From positions 1,302,001 to 1,366,000 of the forward strand of contig CP013997.1 in NCBI GenBank assembly GCA_001534745.1: a stretch of DNA of 64,000 bases, in the 5' to 3' direction. Below are positions 1 to 10,803 of this stretch, piece after piece. The notes below the pieces were generated by a model. The model had not been told where the DNA came from, searched no databases, and was given only the letters and a program-made list of their open reading frames with translations. Position 1 is the stretch's first letter; the number at the start of each line of letters is the position of its first letter. Made by a program: the position numbers and the translations under genes. This stretch comes from Pseudomonas monteilii. GTDB taxonomy: Bacteria > Pseudomonadota > Gammaproteobacteria > Pseudomonadales > Pseudomonadaceae.

Positions 1-825
1 GTGATAGTCATAGGGGCCTGAGGAATCCTGCATGGCCACGCTGACGGCATGTTCGCTGGAGGCCTGGCCGGGCGCCACGGGCGCGATGTCGATGCCGACG
101 AACTCGCTGACGTCCCAGGGCAGGGCGCCAGCCGCGCCGGAGCCGGTCTCTTCGGTGATGGTGAACAGCGGGTGGCAGTCGATCAGCGGCTGCTGGCCGC
201 TTTCCACCACGGCCTTGAGCGCGGCCAGCAGCGCCGCGACGCCAGCCTTGTCGTCCAGGTGACGGGCGCTAATGTGCCCGCTTTCGGTGAACTCCGGCAG
301 CGGGTCGAAGGCCACGAAGTCGCCCACGCCCACGCCCAGCGATTCGCAATCGGCGCGGGTGGCGCAGTAGGCGTCCAGACGCACTTCCACGTGGTCCCAG
401 CTGATCGGCATCTGGTCGATGGCGGTGTTGAACGCATGACCGCTGGCCATCAACGGCAACACGCTGCCGCGGAACACGCCCGCGTCGGTGAACACGCTGA
501 CCCGGCTGCCCTCGGCGAACCGGCTCGACCAGCAACCGACCGGGGCCAGGGCCAGACGGCCATTGTCCATCAGTTGGCGCACGCTGGCGCCGATGGTGTC
601 CAGGTGCGCGGAGACGGCACGGTCCGGTGAGCTTTGCCGGCCCTTGAGGGTGGCGCGGATGGTGCCGCGCCGGGTCAGCTCGTAGGGGATGCCGAGTTCT
701 TCCAGGCGCTCGGCGACGTAGCGCACGATGGTGTCGGTGAAACCGGTCGGGCTGGGGATGGCAAGCATCTCCAGCAGCACCTTGCGCAGGTAGTCCAGGT
801 CGGGTCCCAGGGTGGATTCAGGCAT
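1..825 (-). CDS. Osmoprotectant NAGGN-system M42 family peptidase (partial)
   Basis: Third gene of the N-acetylglutaminylglutamine amide (NAGGN) operon; its 3' end lies beyond the window start, so only about 275 codons are visible. The start is the ATG at 825-823, preceded by GGAG. The translation begins MPESTLGPDLDYLRKVLLEM. Metal-site motifs typical of M42/M20-like dinuclear aminopeptidases are visible in order: SAHLDTIG (about residue 67), DDKAG and EETGSGAAG. Family knowledge: these peptidases accompany the NAGGN synthetase and amidotransferase in Pseudomonas and relatives, but their substrate is not established. The gene follows ngg by 15 bp in the same direction, so it is very probably cotranscribed. 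The call rests on both the motifs and the operon context. Confidence 0.9.
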   Translation of the reverse strand, partial: MPESTLGPDLDYLRKVLLEMLAIPSPTGFTDTIVRYVAERLEELGIPYELTRRGTIRATLKGRQSSPDRAVSAHLDTIGASVRQLMDNGRLALAPVGCWSSRFAEGSRVSVFTDAGVFRGSVLPLMASGHAFNTAIDQMPISWDHVEVRLDAYCATRADCESLGVGVGDFVAFDPLPEFTESGHISARHLDDKAGVAALLAALKAVVESGQQPLIDCHPLFTITEETGSGAAGALPWDVSEFVGIDIAPVAPGQASSEHAVSVAMQDSSGPYDYH

Positions 826-840
826 GCACGCTCCTTCGGG

Positions 841-2586
841 TCAGGTGATCGAACGGCTGTGCGGGAACAGCAAGTCAACGAAACGTTCGGCAGTGGGTTG
901 CGGTTCATGGTTGGCCAGGCCAGCGCGTTCGTTGGCCTCGATGAACACGTACTCGGGCTGGTCGGCGGCGCTCACCATCAGGTCCAGGCCGACCACGGGG
1001 ATGTCCAAGGCACGAGCGGCGCGGATGGCGGCCTCGGCGAGCACCGGGTGCAGGCGTTCGGTGACATCCTCGAGGGTGCCGCCGGTGTGCAGGTTGGCGG
1101 TGCGACGCACGTTCAGGCGTTGGCCGTTGGCCAGGATATGGTCGTAGTCCAGGCCGGCATCGCGCAGCGTGCGCTCGGTTTCCTCGTCCATGGGGATGCG
1201 GCTTTCACCGCCAGTGGCCGCCTGGCGACGTCGGCTCTGCGCCTCGATCAGGGCCTTGATGGTGTGCGTGCCGTCGCCGATCACCTGGGCCGGGTGACGC
1301 ACGGCGGCGGCCACGACTTCATGGCCGATGACCACGATGCGCAGGTCAAGGCCGGGGTGGTAGCTTTCCAGCAGCACACGGCTGTCGAACCGTCGGGCCT
1401 GTTCGATGGCCTGGGTCAGTTCGTCCACGCGGGTGATGTTCACGGCCACGCCCTGGCCCTGCTCGCCATCGACCGGCTTGACCACGATCGCGCCATGGCT
1501 CTCCAGAAACGCCAGGTCTTCCTCGGCATCGCCCGCCAGCTGTTGCGCAGGCACCTGCAGGCCGACACCATGCAGGGCTTGTCGGGTCAGGCGCTTGTCC
1601 TGGCACAGGGTCATGCTCACCGCGCTGGTCAGGTCGCTCAACGACTCGCGGCAGCGCACGCGGCGCCCACCCAGGCTCAGGGTGAACAGGCCCGCCGCCG
1701 CATCGTCGACCTGCACCTCGATACCCCGACGGAAGGCCTCGTCGACGATGATGCGGGCATAGGGGTTGAGCTTGGCCTCGGGGCCTGGGCCCAGGAACAG
1801 CGTCTGGTTGATGCCGTTCTTGCGCTTGACTGCGAAGGTCGGCAGGTTGCGAAAGCCCAGCTTGGTGTACAGGCGCTTGGCCTGGCGATTGTCATGCAGC
1901 ACCGACAGGTCCAGGTAGGCCAGGCCACGGCTCATGAAGTGCTCGATCAAGTGACGCACCAGCACCTCGCCCACGCCGGGGCGCGTGCAGTGCGGGTCCA
2001 CCGCCAGGCACCAGAGGCTGCAGCCATGCTCGGGGTCGTCGAAGGCCTTGCTGTGGTTCAGGCCCATGACGCTCCCGATGATCGCCTGGGTGTCTTCGTC
2101 TTCGGCCAGCCAGTACACCGGGCCGCCCTGGTGCCGCGGCGTCAGGCGCTCGGGGTCGATGGGCAGCATGCCGCGGGCCTGGTAGAGCGTATTGATCGCC
2201 TGCCAGTCGCTCTCGGCTTGTGCGCGCCGGATGCGGAAGCCGCGAAACACGCGCTGGGCGGGCCGGTAGTCGGTGAACCACAGGCGCAGGGTGTCGGAAG
2301 GGTCTAGGAACAGTTGCTGGGGTGAATAGGCCAGCACCTGCTGGGGCGCGGCGACGTACAGCGCAATGTCGCGCTCGCCGGGCTGCTCGTCGAGCAGCGC
2401 CTTGGCCAGGTTGGCTGGGTCCGGGTAGGTGTGGCCGATCAGCAGTCGTCCCCAGCCACAGTGCACGGCACGCGGGTGATGATGCGGCTCGCTGCCATCC
2501 TCGGCCAAGCGCGCTTGCAGGCGCTCGTAGGACGGGGTCTGGCCGCGCAGCAACCGCTGGCCGTAGGACGTTTCATGGGGTTTCAT
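841..2586 (-). CDS. ngg: N-acetylglutaminylglutamine synthetase (GNAT + ATP-grasp)
   Basis: 581 aa. It makes the dipeptide N-acetylglutaminylglutamine, precursor of the osmoprotectant NAGGN. The N-terminal half (about residues 100-290) is a GNAT acetyltransferase: the CoA-site region reads AVDPHCTRPGVGEVLVRHLI and is followed by YLDLSVLHDNRQAKRLYTKL. The C-terminal half (about 310-580) is an ATP-grasp ligase with VVKPVDGEQGQGVAVN, RVLLESYHPG and the closing VFIEANERAGLANHEPQPT. This GNAT/ATP-grasp fusion is the hallmark of the Ngg family, and the length is normal. Its ATG lies 3 bp after the asnO stop, indicating translational coupling. Cytoplasmic. Confidence 0.93.
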   Translation of the reverse strand: MKPHETSYGQRLLRGQTPSYERLQARLAEDGSEPHHHPRAVHCGWGRLLIGHTYPDPANLAKALLDEQPGERDIALYVAAPQQVLAYSPQQLFLDPSDTLRLWFTDYRPAQRVFRGFRIRRAQAESDWQAINTLYQARGMLPIDPERLTPRHQGGPVYWLAEDEDTQAIIGSVMGLNHSKAFDDPEHGCSLWCLAVDPHCTRPGVGEVLVRHLIEHFMSRGLAYLDLSVLHDNRQAKRLYTKLGFRNLPTFAVKRKNGINQTLFLGPGPEAKLNPYARIIVDEAFRRGIEVQVDDAAAGLFTLSLGGRRVRCRESLSDLTSAVSMTLCQDKRLTRQALHGVGLQVPAQQLAGDAEEDLAFLESHGAIVVKPVDGEQGQGVAVNITRVDELTQAIEQARRFDSRVLLESYHPGLDLRIVVIGHEVVAAAVRHPAQVIGDGTHTIKALIEAQSRRRQAATGGESRIPMDEETERTLRDAGLDYDHILANGQRLNVRRTANLHTGGTLEDVTERLHPVLAEAAIRAARALDIPVVGLDLMVSAADQPEYVFIEANERAGLANHEPQPTAERFVDLLFPHSRSIT

Positions 2587-2589
2587 CGG

Positions 2590-4377
2590 TCAGAGTCCTT
2601 GCTCGCTGAGCCACAGGTTCAGCGCCGCCAGTTGCCAGAGCTTGGAGCCGCGCAAGGGGGTCAACTGACCGTGGGGGTTGCTCAGCAAGGTATCGAGCAT
2701 GGCCGGATCGAACAGGCCGCGGTCCTGGCTCGGGTCGGTCAGCAGGTCGCGGACCCAGCCCAGCGTGGCGCCTTCGAGGTGCTTGAGGCCGGGGACCGGG
2801 AAGTAGCCTTTCTTGCGGTCGATGACCTCGTGGGGGATCACGCGGCGCGCGGCTTCCTTGAGCACCTGCTTGCCGCCGTCGGGCAGCTTGAAGCGCGCCG
2901 GAATGCGCGCCGACAGTTCGGCCAGGCGGTAGTCGAGGAACGGCGTGCGCGCTTCCAGGCCCCAGGCCATGGTCATGTTGTCCACGCGCTTGACCGGGTC
3001 GTCCACCAACATCACCGTGCTGTCCAGGCGCAGGGCCTTGTCCACCGCCGCGTCGGCACCGGGCTTGGCGAAGTGTTCGCGCACGAAGTCGCCCGCCGCG
3101 TCGTAGTCCAGCGCCCAGGGCGCCTTGACCGTCTGCCGGTACTCGTCGTAGCTGCGGTCGAAGAAGGCATCGCGGTACGCCGCATAGGGGTCCGCGGCGC
3201 CATCGACCTGCGGGTACCAGTGGTAGCCGGCGAACAGCTCGTCGGCGCCCTGGCCGCTCTGCACGCCTTTGCAATGCTTGGCCACTTCACGGGACAGCAG
3301 GTAGAAGGCGATGCAGTCGTGGCTGACCATCGGCTCGCTCATCGCCCGGAAGGCGGCCGGCAGCTGGTCGATGATCTCGTGCTCGGCGATGCGCAGCTGG
3401 TGATGCCGGGTGCCGTAGTGGCGGGCGATGAGGTCCGAATACTGGAACTCGTCGCCACGCTCGCCACCGGCATCCTCGAAGCCGATGGAGAAGGTCGACA
3501 GGTCATCCACGCCGACCTCGCGCAGCAGGCCGACCAACAGGCTGGAATCGACGCCACCGGACAGCAGCACGCCGACGTCGATGGCCGCGCGCTGGCGAAT
3601 GGCCACGGCGTCACGGGTGGCGTCCAGTACACGGTCGGTCCAGTCGTTCAGGGTCAGGTGCTGCTCATCGGCGTTGGGGCCGTACTGCAGCGACCACCAG
3701 GTCTTCTGTTCGACCTGGCCATGGGCGTCGATACGCATCCAGGTGGCCGGCTCGAGCTTCTGCACGTTGGCCAGCAGCGTGCGCGGTGCCGGTACCACGG
3801 CATGGAAGTTCAGGTAGTGGTTCAGGGCCACCGGGTCGAGCATCGGGTCGATGTCGCCGCCCTTGAGCAGCGCCGGCAGGCTGGAGGCGAAACGCAGGCG
3901 CTCGCCGTTGCGCGACAGGTACAGCGGCTTGACGCCCAGACGGTCGCGGGCCAGGAACAGGCGCTGAGTGTCACGCTCCCAGACGGCGAAGGCGAACATG
4001 CCGTTGAGCTTGGGCAGCAATGCTTCGCCCCAGGCGTGGTAGCCCTTGAGCAGCACTTCGGTATCGCCGTCGGAATGGAAGGCGTAACCCAGGGCCTGCA
4101 GTTCTTCGCGCAGCTCGGGGAAGTTGTAGATGGCGCCATTGAACGCCAACGCCAGGCCCAGGTTGCCATCGGTCATCGGCTGCGCCGAACCGTCGGACAG
4201 GTCCATGATCTTCAGGCGTCGATGGCCGAGCGCAACCGGCCCTTGGCTATGGAATCCCCAGGCATCCGGGCCGCGTGGCGCCAGGTGGTGGGTGATCCGC
4301 TCCACGGCGGCGAGGTCCGCCGGACGTGGGGCTTGATTGAAAGGGGTGAAGCGCAACTCGCCAGCTAATCCGCACAT
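2590..4377 (-). CDS. asnO: N-acetylglutaminylglutamine amidotransferase (AsnB-like)
   Basis: 595 aa, first gene of the NAGGN operon. The protein starts MCGLAGELRF, so Cys2 is the expected glutaminase nucleophile of a class II glutamine amidotransferase domain (about residues 2-210). The synthetase domain follows with the PP-loop LLSGGVDSSLLVGLL near residue 265, and the motif GQGADELFAGYHWYP near 380. It is expected to amidate N-acetylglutaminylglutamine using glutamine and ATP. Its place directly upstream of ngg and the M42 peptidase distinguishes it from housekeeping AsnB. In P. aeruginosa the homologous trio is known to be induced by osmotic stress; induction here is inference. Confidence 0.93.
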   Translation of the reverse strand: MCGLAGELRFTPFNQAPRPADLAAVERITHHLAPRGPDAWGFHSQGPVALGHRRLKIMDLSDGSAQPMTDGNLGLALAFNGAIYNFPELREELQALGYAFHSDGDTEVLLKGYHAWGEALLPKLNGMFAFAVWERDTQRLFLARDRLGVKPLYLSRNGERLRFASSLPALLKGGDIDPMLDPVALNHYLNFHAVVPAPRTLLANVQKLEPATWMRIDAHGQVEQKTWWSLQYGPNADEQHLTLNDWTDRVLDATRDAVAIRQRAAIDVGVLLSGGVDSSLLVGLLREVGVDDLSTFSIGFEDAGGERGDEFQYSDLIARHYGTRHHQLRIAEHEIIDQLPAAFRAMSEPMVSHDCIAFYLLSREVAKHCKGVQSGQGADELFAGYHWYPQVDGAADPYAAYRDAFFDRSYDEYRQTVKAPWALDYDAAGDFVREHFAKPGADAAVDKALRLDSTVMLVDDPVKRVDNMTMAWGLEARTPFLDYRLAELSARIPARFKLPDGGKQVLKEAARRVIPHEVIDRKKGYFPVPGLKHLEGATLGWVRDLLTDPSQDRGLFDPAMLDTLLSNPHGQLTPLRGSKLWQLAALNLWLSEQGL

Positions 4378-4480
4378 AAGTCCTTACCGGTTTTTCCGTT
4401 GGGGAAGGTGCTCCAACGTGGAGCACTCAGGTAGTGACCTGACGTGGGCGCCGAGAGTTTTAGAGCTTTTGGTTATATAG
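4378..4480 (-). promoter_or_regulatory. Leader and possible promoter of the NAGGN operon
   Basis: Upstream of asnO the minus strand reads CTATATAAC (4480-4472), a candidate -10 resembling sigma-S promoters, with no good -35. The transcript would then carry a hairpin with an 8-bp perfect stem (4408-4415 with 4419-4426, loop ACG) about 30 nt before the start codon. The sequence shows both elements; osmotic or sigma-S control is inference. Confidence 0.35.
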
Positions 4481-4540
4481 GTCCAGGATACGGCTTGCAG
4501 CCGTGTGTCGATGGGCTGCAGGAACGCTGCACATCAGGGG

Positions 4541-4900
4541 TTATCGACGGGTTTTCTGACGAAGGATGTAGACCGTGACGCCGACCGCGCTGGCCAGCAT
4601 GAACACCCGCGCCCACGGCATGGGCACCAGGTAACAGGACAGGCCGATGCTGGCCCACATCAGCCCGATGGCCCAGGCCTTGCCCTTGAGGGGGATGCCT
4701 TCACCGCCCAGGTAGCCGCGGATCCAGGGCCCCAGGCGGGGATGCTCGATCAGCCAGGTGTGAAAGCGCGGCGAGCTGCGGGCGAAGCAGGCGGCAGCCA
4801 GGAGCAGGAACGGGGTGGTCGGCAGCAGCGGCAGGAAGATGCCGATCACCCCCAGCGCGACGCTGAGCCAGCCCAGGGCCAGCAGCAGGTAGCGCGTCAC
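4541..4900 (-). CDS. DUF454 (YbaN-like) inner-membrane protein
   Basis: 119 aa. N-terminal hydrophobic segment LLLALGWLSVALGVIGIFLP, then LLPTTPFLLLAAACFARSSP, the signature of the DUF454/YbaN family, and two more hydrophobic stretches near residues 78-112. The length fits the family (about 120 aa). No biochemical function is established. The stop codon of the upstream UPF0149 gene is 3 bp before its ATG, so the two are probably cotranscribed. Confidence 0.85.
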   Translation of the reverse strand: MTRYLLLALGWLSVALGVIGIFLPLLPTTPFLLLAAACFARSSPRFHTWLIEHPRLGPWIRGYLGGEGIPLKGKAWAIGLMWASIGLSCYLVPMPWARVFMLASAVGVTVYILRQKTRR

Positions 4901-4903
4901 GGA

Positions 4904-5491
4904 TCAGTGGTGGCGGGGCTTGAGCAGGGCAGGTTTTTCGTCCGGTGCCTGCAGCAGCAGGAACAGCGCGGTCAGTGCTTCGGGGATCTGCACGATCATG
5001 TCGTCCTGCAGGCTCGGCGTGCGGGCGATGTCCTCGAACTCCGGCTGCTCGTCGAACAGGCCCGAGCCGACCATGATCGGCAGCAGCATCTCGCTGACTT
5101 CTTCCTCGGCGTTCTCGAACCAGGCTTCCTCGCGCAGGAACACGCCTTCCATGAAGCCGATGCACCAGCCACGCAGGTCGGAATCGTCCGGCTCGTCGCC
5201 CAGGTCCAGGTCGCACGGCAGCTCGAATTCCTCGTCGCTGGCCAGTTGGCGCGCGATGTGGCCCTTGAGCGACGCCAGGGTGGTTTCGATCTCGGTGCGC
5301 TGCGCTTCGCTGGTGTAGCGCGGCTGTTCGGCGAACAACGCATCGATCCATTCACGTTCCGGCACGTCTTCGGCACAGATCGACAGCGCGGTCAGGTAGC
5401 CGTGGGCGGCGACGTAGTCCAGCGCTTCTTCGTGCAGCTCATCGGCGTCGAGGAAGGCTTGCAGGCGGGTCAGTTGCTCGGCGAAGGACAT
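4904..5491 (-). CDS. UPF0149 (YecA/YgfB) family protein
   Basis: 195 aa. The chosen start is ATG at 5491-5489 ([19 protein letters not shown]), preceded by AAGGTAG; an upstream in-frame start at 5554 lacks a good ribosome binding site. The protein is acidic and mostly alpha-helical, with the family features [13 protein letters not shown] near residue 98 and a C-terminal run ending ALLKPRHH. The C-terminal SEC-C zinc motif of E. coli YecA is not obvious. The role of the family is poorly defined. Cytoplasmic; it pairs with the DUF454 gene downstream and is divergent from recQ. Confidence 0.82.
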   Translation of the reverse strand: MSFAEQLTRLQAFLDADELHEEALDYVAAHGYLTALSICAEDVPEREWIDALFAEQPRYTSEAQRTEIETTLASLKGHIARQLASDEEFELPCDLDLGDEPDDSDLRGWCIGFMEGVFLREEAWFENAEEEVSEMLLPIMVGSGLFDEQPEFEDIARTPSLQDDMIVQIPEALTALFLLLQAPDEKPALLKPRHH

Positions 5492-5576
5492 TACAGGGCT
5501 ACCTTGGGAATAAACGATACCGAATTCTAGCACCTTGCAGTCGCCACGGGGCAAAGGGAACGCCTGTCAGCGAAAC

Positions 5577-5605
5577 GCCTGTCGGAACCTGTGCTGGGGT
5601 ATACT
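5577..5605 (+). promoter_or_regulatory. Possible recQ promoter
   Basis: TATACT at 5600-5605 is a good sigma-70 -10 box in the gap between the divergent UPF0149 gene and recQ. The matching -35 (around GCCTGT, 5577-5582) is poor. The distance to the recQ start is about 130 bp. Confidence 0.4.
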
Positions 5606-5733
5606 CGGCGGTTTTCCACCGACGTGGGCGTCCGGCCCGCGCGGCAAAAGCCGCTTACGCATTCGTGGGTGTGCCAGGCTGGTTTTTCCGTCAGCCTGTC
5701 CCCCGCAGGATCAAGCGATTCGTGGAGTTTCCA

Positions 5734-7872
<2,139 letters not shown>

Positions 7873-8328
7873 TCGATCACCTTTAGCAGCGCGGTGCCTC
7901 GGCCGGCGCCATCGCCGGCAAGCCGGCTCCCACAGGAGCCAAGTCAGGCAGGGCAGGGCACAGCGATCTAGACCTCCGCACTCATGCATCGGGGCATCGC
8001 TATCCCGTGTGGGAACAACTGTCTTTTCTACTCGGCACATGCCCGACTGCATGCGGCGCCTGGCTGGGCCCTATCGCTGGCAAGCCAGCTCCCATCCAGA
8101 CCTCTGCAGCCATCAATGTAGTCATGGCTGCGCAAGCCGCTTGTGGGGGCTTGCCCGCGATGGCGGCGGTGCAGTCAGCCTCGGTATCGCTGGTCTGTCG
8201 AAATGATCCACGCCCGCCAGCGTGCCAGGCCACGAAACGGTAGGACGTTCCCTACATCGAAAGCCTTGCACGCTGCCCAAGGCCATGGTTAGCTGCCTAA
8301 TAATTAGTTTCGATGATCGAGTGACCCT
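7873..8328. repeat. Intergenic REP elements between recQ and marR-type gene
   Basis: No gene seen. It holds a REP copy at about 7905-7938 (atcgccggcaagccggct), the long dispersed repeat described separately at 8009-8163, and an AT-richer stretch (8280-8320, ctaataattagttt) that probably contains the promoter of the downstream MarR gene. Confidence 0.75.
8009..8163 (+). repeat. Long dispersed repeat, copy A (about 155 bp)
   Basis: This block is nearly identical to the reverse complement of 40108-40270. Shared landmarks in the same order are ctgtcttttctactcggcac, gcatgcggcgcctgg, ccctatcgctggcaagccag, cagacctctgcagccatc and a terminal REP core ttgcccgcgat. By eye about 12 mismatches are spread over the alignment. 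It contains two imperfect REP palindromes, so it may be a compound REP/BIME unit rather than a mobile element in its own right. No coding content is evident. Confidence 0.8.
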
Positions 8329-8766
8329 ATGCCGCTGACCAACAACCAACACCGTTTCGGCATGCAGCTGGCCCAGATGTCGCGCGGCTGGCGCGCCGAG
8401 CTGGACCGTCGGCTGGCCGGGCTCAACCTGTCCCAGGCCCGCTGGCTGGTGTTGTTGCACCTGGCCCGTTTCGAGGAAGCGCCGACCCAGCGTGCATTGG
8501 CGCAGAGCGTGGGGGTGGAGGGGCCGACCCTGGCCCGGCTGCTGGACAGCCTGGAGGCGCAGGGGCTGGTGCAGCGGCAAGCGGTGGCCGAGGATCGCCG
8601 GGCCAAGAAGATCCAGCTGTGCGCGCCCGCCAAGCCCCTGATCGAGCAGATCGAAACCATTGCCAACGCGCTGCGCGTGGAGCTGTTCGAGGGCGTCAGC
8701 GAGGCGGATCTGGAAGTGTGCATGCGCGTGCATGCCAAGATTCTCGACAACCTCGAGCGTTCCTGA
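8329..8766 (+). CDS. MarR family transcriptional regulator (SlyA-like)
   Basis: 145 aa. Winged helix-turn-helix of the MarR/SlyA type: NLSQARWLVLLHLARFEEAP, then TQRALAQSVGVEGPTLARLL as the recognition helix region, and LEAQGLVQRQAVAEDRRAKK as the wing. It starts with MPLTNNQHRFGMQLAQMSRG. Binding site and ligand are unknown. The next gene, a SelT/W/H-like protein, starts 44 bp downstream in the same direction and may be cotranscribed. Confidence 0.9.
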   Translation: MPLTNNQHRFGMQLAQMSRGWRAELDRRLAGLNLSQARWLVLLHLARFEEAPTQRALAQSVGVEGPTLARLLDSLEAQGLVQRQAVAEDRRAKKIQLCAPAKPLIEQIETIANALRVELFEGVSEADLEVCMRVHAKILDNLERS

Positions 8767-8810
8767 CGCTGCGGGCGCCTCTTCATCTACGAACAGGAAA
8801 CCGTCTTCCC

Positions 8811-9092
8811 ATGAGCCTGCACAAACCCGAAGTCGTCATCACCTACTGCACCCAATGCCAATGGCTGCTGCGCGCCGCCTGGCTGGCCCAGGAACTGCTG
8901 TCGACGTTCGCGGACGAACTGGGCCGGGTCGCCCTGGAACCGGCCAGCGGCGGCACCTTTCGCATCACCTGCGGCGGGGTGCAGGTCTGGGAGCGCAAGG
9001 CCGATGGCGGCTTCCCCGAAGCCAAGGTGCTCAAGCAACGCATTCGCGACCAGATCGACCCTGAGCGCGACCTGGGCCACAACGACCGTTAA
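8811..9092 (+). CDS. SelT/SelW/SelH-like (Rdx family) protein
   Basis: 93 aa. The start ATG is at 8811. A thioredoxin-like CxxC motif, ITYCTQCQWLLRAAWLAQEL, sits near the N-terminus, and the C-terminal half contains GVQVWERKADGGFPEAKVLK, the typical layout of the Rdx/selenoprotein W-like family with cysteine in place of selenocysteine. A role in redox control is proposed for the family, but the bacterial substrate is unknown. The stop codon is 11 bp from the end of the convergent gene at 9104. Confidence 0.88.
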   Translation: MSLHKPEVVITYCTQCQWLLRAAWLAQELLSTFADELGRVALEPASGGTFRITCGGVQVWERKADGGFPEAKVLKQRIRDQIDPERDLGHNDR

Positions 9093-9103
9093 GGCAGTTA
9101 TCT

Positions 9104-9871
9104 TCAGTCGTACAGCGCTCTTTTCTTCCAGTTCTCGTCTTCGTCCGTCTTGAGGCCCTGGGTCAACTGGTTGTCCTCGTCCTCGGTCGGCTCCAGCTGA
9201 TCCAAGGCCTGTGCATTGGCACGGGCCAGCAGTTTCTCCAGATAGGTCAGCTGCTCCTTGTACACCGCAGGCTCAGGCTGCTTGCTCAGGTACTGCACGC
9301 CGCGCTCGAACGCCAGCCGTGCCTGGCCGGGCTCCCCCTTGACCAGGCACTGCTGGCCCAGGTTGTTGAAAAACTCGATGTGCAGCAACACCAGTATGTG
9401 CTGGATCTGCTTGACCCAGTACTTGCCTTCCTCGCGCGTGAGCACGTTCTCGTGGGTGGCGCGCACCACCTGATGGTGCAGCACCTCGAGCAGCACCCGG
9501 ATGTCCTTGGCCTTGGCTTCGCTGCCGATCGGGCTCGGCGGGTTGTTCACCGGGATCTTCTCGCCCAGCGCGACCAGTTGCTCGAGTTCGGCGATGCGTG
9601 TCTTGAGCCGGACATCGCGCTTGTCCAGTGCCAGCAGGCGCTGGTTCAGGTCCAGCTCGATACGCGCCAGCAGCAGCTTCAATGCAGGGCTCATGAACTG
9701 CCCGGGGAAGGTCTCGCTGATATCACCACAACGCCGCTGACGCTCGTTGAGGTCGATCTTCAGGCGTGCGCGGTCGAGCCGGGTGTTTTCCACCAGATTG
9801 TTGAGGTAGCCGATGACGATCAGCAGGGCAATGCCCGCCACGACCAGCAGGGTGATCAGGAATGGTGTCAC
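9104..9871 (-). CDS. Conserved hypothetical, membrane-anchored helical protein
   Basis: 255 aa. One N-terminal transmembrane segment (FLITLLVVAGIALLIVIGYL), after which the chain is predicted to be largely helical with coiled-coil character around LLARIELDLNQRLLALDKRD. The C-terminal part resembles a TPR-like helical pair (KGEPGQARLAFERGVQYLSK) and the tail is acidic. I know of similar proteins in Pseudomonas but no assigned function. Monocistronic, convergent with the SelW-like gene. Confidence 0.75.
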   Translation of the reverse strand: MTPFLITLLVVAGIALLIVIGYLNNLVENTRLDRARLKIDLNERQRRCGDISETFPGQFMSPALKLLLARIELDLNQRLLALDKRDVRLKTRIAELEQLVALGEKIPVNNPPSPIGSEAKAKDIRVLLEVLHHQVVRATHENVLTREEGKYWVKQIQHILVLLHIEFFNNLGQQCLVKGEPGQARLAFERGVQYLSKQPEPAVYKEQLTYLEKLLARANAQALDQLEPTEDEDNQLTQGLKTDEDENWKKRALYD

Positions 9872-10056
9872 CGGTAACGCCTCTGTCAGATTTTGCCTGC
9901 TTGGAGTGTAGTGAGTTCGCGTCGCAGCGAATAGCGTCCGAATGAAAGAGAAGAGGGCTTCTGGGTACAGGCTTCATGTTTGGCCCTGAATAGAGGGGGA
10001 CATCGCACTGACAGCGGGCGCGAAGTGATTGATTTGAATAAATTTATACAAAGGGC

Positions 10057-10085
10057 TTGACGCTTCTTCGTGGCCTCCCTAGAAT
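10057..10085 (+). promoter_or_regulatory. tRNA operon promoter
   Basis: TTGACG (10057-10062), a 17-bp spacer and TAGAAT (10080-10085) form a near-consensus sigma-70 promoter. A GC-rich discriminator (gcgcgcc) follows, as expected for stringently controlled stable RNA genes. The first tRNA begins about 60 bp downstream. Confidence 0.85.
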
Positions 10086-10146
10086 GCGCGCCACTTGCAG
10101 CGCAAAGCATAACGCCAGGCGATGCAGGCAGTGAATGTTGTAGCGT

Positions 10147-10222
10147 GTCCCCTTCGTCTAGTGGCCTAGGACACCGCCCTTTCACGGCGGTAACAGGGGT
10201 TCGAGTCCCCTAGGGGACGCCA
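10147..10222 (+). tRNA. tRNA-Glu (anticodon TTC)
   Basis: 76 nt with encoded CCA. Acceptor GTCCCCT pairs with AGGGGAC. Anticodon loop CTTTCAC lies in the stem CCGCC/GGCGG. T-arm is GGGGTTCGAGTCCCC. First gene of a five-tRNA cluster. Confidence 0.97.
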
Positions 10223-10224
10223 TT

Positions 10225-10300
<76 letters not shown>

Positions 10301-10391
10301 GTTTCTCCGGCAACGCCTCACGGCGGGGCAGGAAAAGAAAATCCAGGCTGAATCGTGAGGTTCATGTCGGGTGCACTGAAAAGTGTCGCGT

Positions 10392-10467
10392 GTCCCCTTC
10401 GTCTAGTGGCCTAGGACACCGCCCTTTCACGGCGGTAACAGGGGTTCGAGTCCCCTAGGGGACGCCA
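10392..10467 (+). tRNA. tRNA-Glu (anticodon TTC), second copy
   Basis: Sequence identical to the copy at 10147-10222, indicating local duplication of the Glu-Gly pair. Confidence 0.97.
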
Positions 10468-10470
10468 TTT

Positions 10471-10546
<76 letters not shown>

Positions 10547-10630
10547 GTTCAAGACTGTGGCGTCTATACGGTGCAGAGGTGGTGAAGGTCGTCATGGCGC
10601 TTCACGCCAAATGTTGTAAAGCGTAACACT

Positions 10631-10706
<76 letters not shown>

Positions 10707-10714
10707 ATACAGAA

Positions 10715-10757
10715 GCGCACCAGGGAATCTAACATTCCTCTGGTGCGTTTTTTTTTG
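10715..10757 (+). terminator. Rho-independent terminator of the tRNA cluster
   Basis: GCGCACCAG-GGAAT pairs with ATTCCTCTGGTGCG (one bulged base) around a short loop and is followed by a run of nine T. Confidence 0.92.
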
Positions 10758-10803
10758 CCTCATGAAAAGCCTGGCCATGGTGAGCAGACCATGGCCAGGT
10801 TGC

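Noticed and set aside
634..2307. 557-codon plus-strand open frame opposite ngg
   Set aside because: Exact antisense of a gene with clear GNAT and ATP-grasp motifs; the long frame is an effect of high GC.
2431..4368. 645-codon plus-strand open frame opposite asnO
   Set aside because: Antisense of an amidotransferase with intact Cys2 and PP-loop; composition is Gln/His/Val-rich noise.
8007..8243. Small plus-strand frame inside the dispersed repeat
   Set aside because: Lies entirely in REP-type DNA that also occurs inverted at 40 kb; no plausible protein.
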